From: Ardenticatenaceae bacterium
Lineage (GTDB): Bacteria > Chloroflexota > Anaerolineae > Promineifilales > Promineifilaceae
NCBI GenBank assembly: GCA_020634495.1
Contig: JACKBR010000065.1
Location: 1-24,558 of the forward strand
Length of the DNA stretch: 24,558 nucleotides
Reading direction: 5' to 3'
Shown here: piece after piece, positions 13,853 to 21,563 of the stretch
Position numbering within the stretch: position 1 is the stretch's first letter
Layout: the number at the start of each line of letters is the position of its first letter
Notes under the pieces: model-generated
Seen by the model: the letters and a program-made list of their open reading frames with translations, nothing else
Told to the model about the DNA's origin: nothing
Databases searched by the model: none
Position numbers and translations under genes: made by a program

Positions 13853-15660
13853 GAAATGGCCTCCTCAAGCCCCGTCACCAGCAGCTGAGCAAACTGTGAA
13901 TTTGGATTTGACGCTAGTTGGGTGCGACGGCCGTATTCCACAATACGGCCGTTGCCCAAAATCATAATCTCATCGGCGCGCTGCACGGTGGCCAGCCGGT
14001 GGGCCACAATGATGCCCGTGCGATTGGCCAGCAGCTTGTCGATGGCCTGCTCGATCTTCATTTCCGTCACTGGGTCCAGCCGGGATGACGCCTCATCCAT
14101 AATCACCAGTCCCGGATCGGCCAGGAAGACGCGGACAAAGGCCAGCAGTTGGGCCTCCCCGGCAGAGAGGCTGGCGTCTGCTTGCAGCGGTGAGTCGAGG
14201 CCATTCGGCAGGCTGTTGAGCCAGGGCAGCAGGCCCAAATCATCCAGCACGGCCAAAATTTGGGCGTCGCTGATGCTGCTGTCGAACAGCGTCAGGTTGT
14301 CCCGAACGCTGGCGTGGAAGAGCTGCACTTCTTGGGTGACCAGACCGATGTGGCGGCGCAGTTCCGCCTGCCGGGCATCGCGCAAATCGAAGCGGTCAGG
14401 GCTATTGCCCACGCCGCTGCCCAATAAAATTGCACCCTCCGTGGGATCGTAAAAGCGGAAAAGCAGCTTGGTCAGCGTGGATTTGCCGCTGCCGGTGCGG
14501 CCCAGCAGGCCCAGCACGGTGCCTGGCTCCAGGCAGAAGTCGATCTCCTGCAAAATCATCGTTTCCGGATCATCGGCGTAAAAAAATGAGACATGATCGA
14601 AGGTAACGGCCAGCGGGCCAGCGGTCACGCCAACCCCAGGCCCATCCAGCATGGTGGGCTGTTCTGCCTGCAAGGCCATGATGCGATTGATGCTGGCGGC
14701 CGCCCGCTGTAAATCTTCAATATGGCGATTGATGCGCCACAGCGGCTCTTTGATGACGTCGATGTAGTAAAAAATGAGGTAGATGCCGCCAATCGAAAGT
14801 GCGCTGTTGCGGAAGAGGCTGGTGCCAAAGATGTGGGCGGCAATGTAAGCCAGGGTAAACACGCCCAGCGGCAAATTCCAGACAAAGACATTGACCTTGA
14901 TGGCGTGGCGCATTCTGAGCCAGCGTTCGCGCCCCAGCCGCAGCATTTTTTGTAAAATATAAGGTTCAGCGGCAGTTGTGCGAATCGTTTCTGTGCCGGT
15001 TAGCCACTCTTCCAGAAAGCCAAACATTGTGGCTTCGGTCTGGCGCAGCGCTTCCCAGCGGGGCACGGTGAGGGTGCGCAGGTAGTTTAAGGCCATCACG
15101 CCCAGGAAGGAAACGGCCGTAATCGAAGCCCCCACCCGCCAATCCACCAACCAGAGCAGCACAATCACCCCGATGAGCAGCAGCACGTTGCTGGTGAGCT
15201 GGATAAAAAGCTGGGAAAAGAAGTTAGCCAGCTTGTTCACATCGCCATCAACCCGCTCGATCAGTTCGCCCGGCTTGTGCTGCTTGTGGAAGGCCATGTC
15301 CAGGCGCAGGCAGTGCAGGGCCAGATCGGCGCGCAGGGCGTTGGTGGCGGTCCAGGCCACATTTTCGCCCACGTACACAGCCGCCAGGGTAATGGCCTGC
15401 CGCACGATGGCGATGCTCATGAACAGCGCCGCAGCCCCCAACAATTTGTTGAGACCTTGCTGAAAAGCCGTGGTGCCGTTGGCGACGGGTTCACTGGCCG
15501 TGTCGATGAAATATTTCACGATTTGCGGGTTGGCCAACTGCAAACCGATGCTAACAATCAGCAGCAGCGCCAGCCACAGCACCGATTTCCTTTGTGGTTT
15601 CAGGTAATTGGCCAGCAAATCCCAGTATGGTTTGATGGGCAAGTTGATTTTTTGCAGCAT
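13849..15660 (-). CDS. ABC exporter, fused membrane and ATPase domains (MsbA/LmrA type)
   Basis: A 603-aa half-transporter. Residues 1-320 form the six-span exporter membrane domain and 350-603 the ATPase. The nucleotide-binding motifs are Walker A GRTGSGKST (387-395), Q-loop VTQE (441-444), Walker B LVIMDEASSRLD (518-529) and H-loop H554. The signature reads LSAGEAQ (498-504) rather than LSGGQ, a degenerate form seen in some heterodimeric exporters, so a partner subunit elsewhere is possible. The start at ATG 15660 has a weak GGTGGAAG ribosome binding site. Expression likely runs from the promoter at 15720-15748 through a terminator-like hairpin. The stop codon overlaps the cytochrome start, so the two are coupled. 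A role in cytochrome or thiol/heme export, as for CydDC, can be imagined, but the sequence does not show it. Confidence 0.92.
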   Translation of the reverse strand: MLQKINLPIKPYWDLLANYLKPQRKSVLWLALLLIVSIGLQLANPQIVKYFIDTASEPVANGTTAFQQGLNKLLGAAALFMSIAIVRQAITLAAVYVGENVAWTATNALRADLALHCLRLDMAFHKQHKPGELIERVDGDVNKLANFFSQLFIQLTSNVLLLIGVIVLLWLVDWRVGASITAVSFLGVMALNYLRTLTVPRWEALRQTEATMFGFLEEWLTGTETIRTTAAEPYILQKMLRLGRERWLRMRHAIKVNVFVWNLPLGVFTLAYIAAHIFGTSLFRNSALSIGGIYLIFYYIDVIKEPLWRINRHIEDLQRAAASINRIMALQAEQPTMLDGPGVGVTAGPLAVTFDHVSFFYADDPETMILQEIDFCLEPGTVLGLLGRTGSGKSTLTKLLFRFYDPTEGAILLGSGVGNSPDRFDLRDARQAELRRHIGLVTQEVQLFHASVRDNLTLFDSSISDAQILAVLDDLGLLPWLNSLPNGLDSPLQADASLSAGEAQLLAFVRVFLADPGLVIMDEASSRLDPVTEMKIEQAIDKLLANRTGIIVAHRLATVQRADEIMILGNGRIVEYGRRTQLASNPNSQFAQLLVTGLEEAIS

Positions 15661-15678
15661 GGGCTACTTCCACCGGAC

Positions 15679-15705
15679 AAAAAAAGCCCCGCGAAGCTGC
15701 GGGGC
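15679..15705 (-). terminator. Rho-independent terminator-like hairpin in the ABC leader
   Basis: On the minus strand GCCCCGC, loop AGCTTC, GCGGGGC form a perfect 7-bp GC-only stem, followed by seven T residues (15685-15679). This is a textbook intrinsic terminator. It lies only 18 nt upstream of the ABC start codon and points the same way as that gene. On the plus strand the bases after the stem are AAAC, so it is not a terminator in that direction. It may attenuate the operon, end a short upstream RNA, or stabilise the 5' end of the mRNA. Confidence 0.8.
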
Positions 15706-15719
15706 AAACTTTTGGCGCG

Positions 15720-15748
15720 ATTTTACCTGTGAGGGAAACGGCCGTCAA
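15720..15748 (-). promoter_or_regulatory. Sigma-70-type promoter for the ABC/cytochrome operon
   Basis: On the minus strand TTGACG (15748-15743) is followed by a 17-bp spacer and TAAAAT (15725-15720), each 5 of 6 to consensus. Transcription would start near 15712, about 7 nt before the terminator-like hairpin. An ACGGCCGT copy (15738-15745) overlaps the -35 box. Confidence 0.6.
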
Positions 15749-15799
15749 CCGCCGAAAGGTAAATCACGAATCTGACAAATGAATGAATAGCACAAATGA

Positions 15800-15810
15800 T
15801 TTCCCGGAAA
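15800..15810. promoter_or_regulatory. TTTCC-C-GGAAA palindrome, possible operator half of a pair
   Basis: Perfect 5-bp arms around one base. A related palindrome with the same TTTCC/GGAAA core lies at 15840-15855, about 42 bp away centre to centre, close to four helical turns. Both are in the divergent region between the ABC operon and the aldo/keto reductase, where a regulator could control either side. Confidence 0.4.
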
Positions 15811-15839
15811 CTTTCAGATGGACGAACGCCCTAAAGAGC

Positions 15840-15855
15840 AATTTCCGGGGAAATT
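15840..15855. promoter_or_regulatory. AATTTCC-GG-GGAAATT palindrome, possible operator
   Basis: Seven-bp perfect arms with a 2-bp centre. It shares its TTTCC/GGAAA core with the palindrome at 15800-15810. No known regulator can be named. Confidence 0.4.
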
Positions 15856-15897
15856 TGTGGCTTTCATGATGTTTTTTTCTGCCACGTCCGGTAAACT

Positions 15898-15926
15898 TTG
15901 AGAAAGTAAAAGTAGGTCAATATTTA
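15898..15926 (+). promoter_or_regulatory. Tentative promoter for the aldo/keto reductase
   Basis: TTGAGA (15898-15903, 5 of 6) with a 17-bp spacer precedes TATTTA (15921-15926, only 3 of 6). The -10 box would lie inside the palindrome at 15915-15936, a usual place for a repressor site. The weak -10 keeps confidence low. Confidence 0.35.
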
Positions 15927-15936
15927 AAAATTGACC
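15915..15936. promoter_or_regulatory. 22-bp near-perfect palindrome, likely operator
   Basis: Arms GGTCAAT (15915-15921) and ATTGACC (15930-15936) flank an AT-rich centre containing TTTAAA. Only one symmetric pair of positions mismatches over 22 bp. It lies 20 bp upstream of the aldo/keto reductase start, across the probable -10 region. The size and symmetry suit a dimeric helix-turn-helix repressor such as a TetR- or MarR-type protein; none is encoded next to it. Confidence 0.55.
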
Positions 15937-15955
15937 AACAGATTAGGAGCTTTAA

Positions 15956-16954
15956 ATGGAATATCGTCGATTAGGAAAATCTGGCCTGAAGGTCAGCGCA
16001 TTGTCGTTTGGTTCCTGGGTGACGTTTAGCACCCAGGCGGATGTGGAGCTGGCGGCCGACATGATGAAAACCGCCTACGATGCGGGTGTCAACTTTTTTG
16101 ACAACGCCGAAATTTACGCCCACGGCAAGTCGGAAGAGATTATGGGCAAGGCGTTGAAGAAGCTGGGCTGGCGGCGGGACAGCTACACCGTCTCTAGCAA
16201 GGTGATGTGGGGCAGCATCAAAGACCCCAAGCCGACGCAGCATGGCTTGAGCCGCAAGCACATCATCGAGGCGTGCCACCAGGCGATGGAACGGTTGCAG
16301 GTCGATTACCTGGACCTCTATTTTTGTCATCGCCCTGACCCAGAAGTGCCGATGGAAGAGGTGGTGCGCAGCATGAACACGCTCATCGAGCAGGGCAAAA
16401 TCTTTTACTGGGGCACCTCGGAATGGTCGGCGCAGCAGTTGATGGAAGCGCACAGCGTGGCGCGGCAGTACAATCTGATTCCGCCGACGATGGAGCAGCC
16501 GCAGTACCATATGTTCCATCGCTACCGGTTTGAAGTGGAATACGGCCGTCTCTACGACACAATCGGTCTGGGCACCACCATCTGGTCACCACTGGCTTCC
16601 GGGCTGCTCACCGGCAAGTACAACAACGGCATCCCCGATGATTCGCGCATGAACCTGCCCGGCTACGAATGGCTACGCAAAATGCTCACCAGCGAAGAGG
16701 GCCAAAAGCGGCTGCAATCCGTGCGCGAGTTGGTGCCCATTGCCGAAGAGCTGGGCACGACAATGCCGCGTCTGGCCATTGCCTGGTGCTTGAAGAACCC
16801 CAACGTCAGCACGGTGATCACCGGCGCCTCCAAAGTGTCTCAGGTGGAAGAAAACATGAAGGCGCTGGACCTGGTGCCGCAGCTCACGGATGACGTGATG
16901 GAAAAAATCGAAGCCGTCCTGGACAACAAACCGGAGCCAATGGACTTCCAGTAA
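15956..16954 (+). CDS. Aldo/keto reductase (Kv-beta/AKR6-like)
   Basis: A 332-aa NADPH-dependent reductase of the aldo/keto reductase superfamily, close in pattern to voltage-gated potassium-channel beta-subunit-like members. The catalytic tetrad is visible: D49 and Y54 in [15 protein letters not shown]82 in SSKVMW, and H125 in YFCHRPD. Cofactor-binding blocks follow: [24 protein letters not shown] and [19 protein letters not shown]. Length is normal. TAGGAG (15943-15948) precedes ATG 15956. The gene is transcribed away from the ABC operon, probably from its own promoter under the palindrome at 15915-15936, and is followed by a strong hairpin. The physiological aldehyde or ketone is unknown. 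Confidence 0.93.
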   Translation: MEYRRLGKSGLKVSALSFGSWVTFSTQADVELAADMMKTAYDAGVNFFDNAEIYAHGKSEEIMGKALKKLGWRRDSYTVSSKVMWGSIKDPKPTQHGLSRKHIIEACHQAMERLQVDYLDLYFCHRPDPEVPMEEVVRSMNTLIEQGKIFYWGTSEWSAQQLMEAHSVARQYNLIPPTMEQPQYHMFHRYRFEVEYGRLYDTIGLGTTIWSPLASGLLTGKYNNGIPDDSRMNLPGYEWLRKMLTSEEGQKRLQSVRELVPIAEELGTTMPRLAIAWCLKNPNVSTVITGASKVSQVEENMKALDLVPQLTDDVMEKIEAVLDNKPEPMDFQ

Positions 16955-16990
16955 ATTTGTCTATTTGGCAGACGAATCATTTTTGACGCA

Positions 16991-17041
16991 AAGGCGCGAA
17001 GGACGCAAAGAAAAAAAGCATCCTTCGCGCCTTCTGCTTTT
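16991..17041 (+). terminator. Long-stem terminator after the aldo/keto reductase
   Basis: AAGGCGCGAAGGA (16991-17003) and TCCTTCGCGCCTT (17021-17033) are perfect 13-bp complements around a 17-nt loop. A CTGC and a run of six T follow. The 5' arm lies within a direct repeat of GACGCAAAG (16985-16993 and 17002-17010). It starts about 35 bp after the stop codon. It works as a Rho-independent terminator by form, and the direct repeat suggests it is also a dispersed element. Confidence 0.65.
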
Positions 17042-17056
17042 TTGCGACAAACTTCG

Positions 17057-17126
17057 CCGAGGGCTGAAAATCAGCCTCGGAGAGGCTTTCATAAGCTAGC
17101 CCAGTCCGTTCACGGCTGGGCGGACT
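17057..17126. repeat. REP-like palindromic element
   Basis: Two hairpins sit side by side. CCGAGGGCTGA and TCAGCCTCGG (17057-17067 and 17071-17080) pair over 10 bp with one bulged G and an AAA loop. GCCCAG and CTGGGC (17099-17104 and 17116-17121), with inner CCG/CGG, form the second. An alternative pairing, AGTCCG with CGGACT (17103-17108 and 17121-17126), excludes the second. Paired GC-rich palindromes ending in a GCCCAG...CTGGGC unit resemble the REP-like elements abundant in several environmental phyla. No transposase is nearby. Confidence 0.5.
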
Positions 17127-17182
17127 AAAAAATGAGATGTGTCTAGAGTCAACTTTGAAGGATTATCGAGTGAGGCAAAAGC

Positions 17183-17704
17183 TTGCAAGTGGATAAAAAA
17201 GTACGCCAAATTGAGCACGTAACAAACATTCAGGCACCGGCTGAAATTGTCTGGCGGCACGTCACGGAGGTGGATATTGCTTCGTTTAGCCATCCGGCTT
17301 ACTTTAAGCTGCTGGGTATTCCCAAACCTCTGCGGGCGGAGGTGACGCAGCCGGGGGTGGGGGGCAGGCGGGTGGCCTTTTTTGACAACGGCCGTACCTT
17401 CACCCAAAAAATTACCGCGTGGCAACCAAACAGCCAATACAACTTCACCTTCCAGGCCGATCCCGGTTTCCGCGTGGGCTACCTGCTGGATTTGTCGGAT
17501 GGGCCGTTTCAGATGAAGTCGGGCGCTTATCGCATTGTGCCTGGCGAAGGCGGCGTGCAGTTAACTTTAGCCAGCCAGTATGAACTGCGCGGGTTTTGGG
17601 GCTGGTGCCTGTCAATTCCGGTGCGGCTGGTTTTGGATTTGTTCCAGCGTTACTTGCTGCGCGGCATCAAAGCGAATGCGGAGCGGGACGCGGCCCATGC
17701 CTAG
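17183..17704 (+). CDS. SRPBCC (START-like) domain protein 1
   Basis: A 173-aa protein with the helix-grip pattern of polyketide-cyclase/START-like SRPBCC proteins, which hold hydrophobic ligands in a deep cavity. It opens with IEHVTNIQAPAEIVWRHVTE (about 10-29), the usual beta1 and first helices. It goes on through beta strands around GGRRVAFFDNGRTF and QYNFTFQADPGF, and ends in a long C-terminal helix (about 143-165). TTG 17183 is the likely start because GAGG lies about 7 nt upstream; GTG 17189 is an alternative. Its stop overlaps the next gene, also SRPBCC, so the two products may act together. The ligand is unknown. Confidence 0.7.
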   Translation: MQVDKKVRQIEHVTNIQAPAEIVWRHVTEVDIASFSHPAYFKLLGIPKPLRAEVTQPGVGGRRVAFFDNGRTFTQKITAWQPNSQYNFTFQADPGFRVGYLLDLSDGPFQMKSGAYRIVPGEGGVQLTLASQYELRGFWGWCLSIPVRLVLDLFQRYLLRGIKANAERDAAHA

Positions 17705-18152
17705 AGGCACGGTGTCGGTGGAGGTGGCGGCAAGCTGCACGGCCGTTTTCAACCTGATTCATGATTACGGCCGTCGCCTGGAGTGGGACACGCTGCTCAG
17801 CCAGGCGTGCTTGCTGGACGGCGCGACGGAAGCTGGTTTGGGGGTGCGTTCCTTGTGTGTGGGCACCTGGCGTGGACTCTTCCTCCCGCTGGAAACGGAA
17901 TACATTCGCTTTGAGCCAGGGCGGGTTGCGGCCGTTTCGCTCACCAACCAACCCCCTTTTTTTGCCAACTTTGCCGCCACCATTCGCCACGAGCCGCTTG
18001 GCGAAAACCGTTCGCGTGTCATTTACATCTACTATTTTCAGGCGCGACCGCGTCTTTTAGCCCCCATCCTCGAACCGGTGATGAATCAGCTGCTCAAGCG
18101 AGAGACGCAAAAGCGCCTCCATGCTTTGCAAATTTACCTGGAAAACGTGTGA
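17697..18152 (+). CDS. SRPBCC (START-like) domain protein 2
   Basis: A 151-aa SRPBCC protein: VSVEVAASCTAVFNLIHDY (6-24) is the classic first strand and helix, followed by RRLEWDTLL. A hydrophobic cavity region and a C-terminal helix (RLLAPILEPVMNQLLKRETQ, about 121-140) complete the fold. The frame is open back to 17580, but that part lies inside the previous gene in another frame. ATG 17697 overlaps the previous stop by 8 bp (ATGCCTAG), a common coupling arrangement. It differs from protein 1 in sequence, so this is a pair of family members and not a recent duplication. It carries two ACGGCCGT copies, 28 bp apart (17739 and 17767). Confidence 0.75.
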   Translation: MPRGTVSVEVAASCTAVFNLIHDYGRRLEWDTLLSQACLLDGATEAGLGVRSLCVGTWRGLFLPLETEYIRFEPGRVAAVSLTNQPPFFANFAATIRHEPLGENRSRVIYIYYFQARPRLLAPILEPVMNQLLKRETQKRLHALQIYLENV

Positions 18153-18240
18153 TAAAATATCGTCTGAGATTGGGTGCGATGAGAAGCGGGCCGCGCAAAG
18201 CAACTTTGTGGTAACCGTGGTCTTTGATAAGTAGCGCGAC

Positions 18241-20961
18241 ATGAACCAGAAACGCGGAGAACGGTTCAGTAAGAATCCACCTGACGTTCCCCTTTTAACG
18301 ACCAAGTTTTTTATCCCCGCCGTGCGCGAAAATGGAGTGGCACGGCCGTTTCTCCTGCAAAAACTCCACGCGAGCATAAAACAGCCAGGCAGCTTTACCC
18401 TGGTCTCGGGGCCAGCGGGATTTGGCAAAAGTACGCTGCTCAGCGATTTTGTGGCACAAGGCCGCACGCCGGTAGCCTGGCTTTCGCTGGATGAAGGCGA
18501 CAATGACCCCGCCCGCTTTTGGACTTATTTCATCAACGCCTGCCAGAGTGTGATGGCGGATGTTGGTCAATATGCCCTGGAACTGTTGGGAACAAGCCAA
18601 TTGCTGCCTGAGGAGACCATTCCCACTCTGCTGATCAACGAAGTTACGGCGCAGGAACGGCCGTTAACCTTGATTCTGGATGATTACCACGTCATCCACA
18701 ATGCTGCTATCCACAACAGTCTGCTCTTTTTGCTGGAGCATTTGCCCCCGAATTTTCATCTCATTATTGCCAGCCGCATCGATCCGCCCTGGCCACTGGT
18801 TCGTTTTCGGGCACGTAACCAGCTTCATGAAATCCGCGCTCAAGACCTGCGTTTTACGGTTGATGAAACGGCCGTGTTTTTGAACCAGACGATGGGGCTG
18901 ACGGTATCACTTGCCGATGCTGCCGCGCTGGAAGCCCGAACGGAGGGTTGGATTGCCGGGTTGCAGCTGGCGGCGCTCTCGTTGCAAGGTCAGAGCGACA
19001 GCGCAGCTTTTATTGCAGCTTTTACCGGCAGCCATCTGTACATTGCTGAATATTTGTTGGCGGAAATTTTGCAAAAGCAGCCCGAAGACGTGCAGGTATT
19101 TTTGCTGCAAACGTCCATTTTGGAACAGCTGAATGCCGATTTGTGTACGGCCGTTACCCAAAACCCTCACAGCCAAACGATTCTTGCTAACCTGCACAAA
19201 GGCAACATTTTTATCGTTCCGTTGGATAACGAGGGTCGCTGGTACCGCTACCATCACCTTTTTGCGGATTTGCTGCGTGCCCGTCTGGCGCAAACGGCGT
19301 CAGTTGAAGCGGTGGCCGAACTGCATTCAAAAGCAGCCAGCTGGTTCAAGCAGCAATCTTTGCTGCCAGACGCCATCCGGCATGGCCTGGTGGCCAAAGA
19401 TTTTGAGGCGGTGGCTGTGCTGGTGGTCCAAGAAGCGCACCCGCTAATGTTTTCGGGCAGGGCGAATGTTTTGCATCATTGGCTGGCTGCTTTACCGGAG
19501 GAAACGCTGCAAAATCACCCTCGCCTGCGGATTTACCAACTGTGGATCGAGATGATGCAGGAAAAAGTTGACCTGTCGCCCCAATCGCTCCAGGAAAAAG
19601 AAGATTTGCTGCGTGCCTTGCCGCCTTCGCCAGAAAATGAGGCGTTGCAGGTAGAACTCTTGGCCGTGCTGTGCCGCTTTGTGGCCTTTTCCGGCAACAC
19701 AGCCCGGGCCATCGAACTGGCCCAAGAAGCGCTGGCGCGACTGCCAGAGCAGGAGCAGGCGCTGCGGGCACGGGCGTATTCGGCATTGGCAATTGCCCAT
19801 TGGGTGGAGGGCAATCCTGATAAAAGCCGGACGGCGTATGAACATTGTATGCGGCTGTCTCTGGCAACAGGCAACCTGAGTCTGGCGGCTCATGCCACGA
19901 TGATGATGGGAATGAGCCAGATTGATTATGGACAGCTTCACGCGGCGGCCCGCACGTTCCAATCAATTATTGAACTGGGGGGAGAGCACTTTTTCCCGGC
20001 AGGGCAGGGGTACATTGGTTTGGCGGGTGTTTATCTTGAATGGAATAAATTGGAAACGGCCGTCACCACTCTGCAAAAAGGAATGTCGCTTTGCCGCCAG
20101 GGAGGATTGGCCGGACTGTCATTTGGGCATACGCACCAGGCCCGGCTTTTTCGGGCGCAGGGCGATTTTCAAGCAGCCGCTGCTGCCCTGGCGCAGTTGG
20201 GCGAGACCGGGATCGATCCAATGGGCAGAGCGCGGCAAATTCAGCTGTGTCTGGCGCAGGGCGACCTGGCCGCGGCAGCACGATGGGCACAGCCCTGGGT
20301 AGACCTGCTGGAAAATGAAGGTTCAGAGCCGCCACCCCTGCTAATTTTGGAGATCATCAGGGTAATTGTGGCTCTGCTTTTTCTGGCGCAAGGCAAGCTG
20401 GCGCGGGCGTTGGCCTTGCTGGATGCGGTGGTAGAAACGGCCGTTCCCCAGCAGCGCAACGGCCGTTTGATTGAAGTCTACCTGCTAAAGGCGTTGGTTC
20501 TGCACAAACAAAACCAGGGGCAGGTCACCGCAGAGGCGCGGCAGTTGTTGACCAAAAGTTTGGAGCTGGCCCAGCCAGAAGGGTACACGCTGCTCTTTCT
20601 GGAGGCGGGAACGGCCGTTGTGCCACTTCTCCAGGCAGTTGTGCAAGACCCGGAAACGGCCGAATCTGTTCAAACATACGCTGGGCAGCTGTTGGCCAAG
20701 GTGGGTAAAGGCGCGGCTGCTTCAGCCAGCATACCTTCGCCCCAAACAGAGGCGCTTGTGGAGCCGCTCACCCCGCGTGAGTTGGAAGTGCTGGCGCTGG
20801 TGGCAGTTGGCGACGCTAACCAGGAGATTGCCGACAAGCTGTTCATCACCGTGCGCACTGTCAAAAAACATGTCACCAGCATTTTGAGTAAGCTGGGCGT
20901 TAGCAATCGCACCCAGGCCGCCGCACGCGCCCATGAATTAGGGCTGGACAGCTCTGATTAG
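18241..20961 (+). CDS. LuxR-family regulator with MalT-like ATPase (large ATP-binding LuxR regulator)
   Basis: A 906-aa transcription regulator of the MalT/LAL type. The N-terminal NTPase shows Walker [10 protein letters not shown] (57-65) and Walker B LILDDYH (144-150), followed by the winged-helix linker typical of STAND proteins ([15 protein letters not shown], then [16 protein letters not shown]). Residues about 380-830 are a superhelical, TPR-like sensor domain that binds an inducer. The C-terminal LuxR DNA-binding domain runs from [13 protein letters not shown] to 906, with the recognition helix in [18 protein letters not shown]. Length matches MalT. The start ATG 18241 has no clear ribosome binding site and follows an 88-bp leader. 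Its target may be the genes downstream, where palindromes precede the 4-TM gene. Confidence 0.93.
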   Translation: MNQKRGERFSKNPPDVPLLTTKFFIPAVRENGVARPFLLQKLHASIKQPGSFTLVSGPAGFGKSTLLSDFVAQGRTPVAWLSLDEGDNDPARFWTYFINACQSVMADVGQYALELLGTSQLLPEETIPTLLINEVTAQERPLTLILDDYHVIHNAAIHNSLLFLLEHLPPNFHLIIASRIDPPWPLVRFRARNQLHEIRAQDLRFTVDETAVFLNQTMGLTVSLADAAALEARTEGWIAGLQLAALSLQGQSDSAAFIAAFTGSHLYIAEYLLAEILQKQPEDVQVFLLQTSILEQLNADLCTAVTQNPHSQTILANLHKGNIFIVPLDNEGRWYRYHHLFADLLRARLAQTASVEAVAELHSKAASWFKQQSLLPDAIRHGLVAKDFEAVAVLVVQEAHPLMFSGRANVLHHWLAALPEETLQNHPRLRIYQLWIEMMQEKVDLSPQSLQEKEDLLRALPPSPENEALQVELLAVLCRFVAFSGNTARAIELAQEALARLPEQEQALRARAYSALAIAHWVEGNPDKSRTAYEHCMRLSLATGNLSLAAHATMMMGMSQIDYGQLHAAARTFQSIIELGGEHFFPAGQGYIGLAGVYLEWNKLETAVTTLQKGMSLCRQGGLAGLSFGHTHQARLFRAQGDFQAAAAALAQLGETGIDPMGRARQIQLCLAQGDLAAAARWAQPWVDLLENEGSEPPPLLILEIIRVIVALLFLAQGKLARALALLDAVVETAVPQQRNGRLIEVYLLKALVLHKQNQGQVTAEARQLLTKSLELAQPEGYTLLFLEAGTAVVPLLQAVVQDPETAESVQTYAGQLLAKVGKGAAASASIPSPQTEALVEPLTPRELEVLALVAVGDANQEIADKLFITVRTVKKHVTSILSKLGVSNRTQAAARAHELGLDSSD

Positions 20962-21002
20962 CTGCGCTGCATCCCCTAAAATCCCCTTGCAAAAAGAAAA
21001 TA

Positions 21003-21018
21003 GTGTACGAACGTACAC
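21003..21018. promoter_or_regulatory. GTGTACG-AA-CGTACAC palindrome, likely operator
   Basis: Perfect 7-bp arms with a 2-bp centre, 42 bp after the LuxR regulator and about 105 bp before the next gene. Its size and dyad suit a LuxR-type or other dimeric DNA-binding protein. A second palindrome follows 5 bp later. Confidence 0.55.
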
Positions 21019-21022
21019 CGTG

Positions 21023-21035
21023 TTTGCCAGGCAAA
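21023..21035. promoter_or_regulatory. TTTGCC-A-GGCAAA palindrome
   Basis: Perfect 6-bp arms around one base, next to the GTGTACG palindrome. Together they could be a composite control site for the 4-TM and oxidoreductase genes. I could not find a convincing -35/-10 pair beside them. Confidence 0.4.
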
Positions 21036-21123
21036 ATGCTACCTTGGTGTGAAGACGGCCGTTCTGCTTTTTTGTATGCTGAAGTCAGTTACAGATAACG
21101 AATTCAGTCTTAAGGAGTTAAAA

Positions 21124-21507
21124 ATGAGTACGGTTCTTTCTTCAAAAATTACCTACGCCGGGATTGGCTTTTTGCTGACGCTTGTGTCCGGCATTGTGTT
21201 GAGCAAACTGGGTCGTCCGCTGAACAGCGCTGTTTTTGGCGCGCATAAAATCATCGCAGTGGCCACAATTGTCCTGATTGGGTTGAATATTCGCGACTTG
21301 TCGCAGCTTGTGGGGCTTCAGGCAGTGCCTTCAGCGCTGGTCTGGGGGACGGGTTTTCTTTTGCTGGCGCTTGTCGTGTCCGGGTCGCTGCTCAGTTTTG
21401 ACAAGCTGGTGGTGCCTATTACCTTGCGGGTGCATCAGATTATGCCCTTGTTTGCCCTGGCTGTTTCCGCCTTAACTGTCTACCGGCTGGCAAACAGCCA
21501 TTCTTAA
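21124..21507 (+). CDS. Four-helix membrane protein, possibly heme-binding
   Basis: A 127-aa protein with four predicted membrane spans (about 9-28, 40-56, 72-92, 102-121). Histidines lie near the ends of spans 2 and 4 (H41 in GAHKIIA, H104 in RVHQIMP). Such pairs bind heme in cytochrome b561-like four-helix proteins, so a small b-type cytochrome is conceivable but not shown. ATG 21124 is chosen because AAGGAG (21114-21119) precedes it. The frame is open from 21049, but the extra residues are polar and poorly placed. The MDR oxidoreductase gene follows after a 13-bp hairpin, and the two are probably cotranscribed. Confidence 0.75.
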   Translation: MSTVLSSKITYAGIGFLLTLVSGIVLSKLGRPLNSAVFGAHKIIAVATIVLIGLNIRDLSQLVGLQAVPSALVWGTGFLLLALVVSGSLLSFDKLVVPITLRVHQIMPLFALAVSALTVYRLANSHS

Positions 21508-21513
21508 AAAGAA

Positions 21514-21549
21514 GCAGGTGGGATGCGGTTTCAAGGGCATCCCACCTGC
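21514..21549. promoter_or_regulatory. Strong hairpin between the 4-TM and oxidoreductase genes
   Basis: GCAGGTGGGATGC (21514-21526) and GCATCCCACCTGC (21537-21549) form a perfect 13-bp stem with a 10-nt loop. No T-run follows. The ribosome binding site AAAGGAG (21551-21557) of the next gene begins 2 bp after the stem. It could stabilise the upstream mRNA, cause pausing, or tune translation of the oxidoreductase. Confidence 0.5.
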
Positions 21550-21563
21550 CAAAGGAGCCTGTC

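Noticed and set aside
15971..16519. 182-codon minus-strand frame inside the aldo/keto reductase gene
   Set aside because: Antisense of a strongly conserved enzyme; Arg/His/Leu-rich with no recognisable features.
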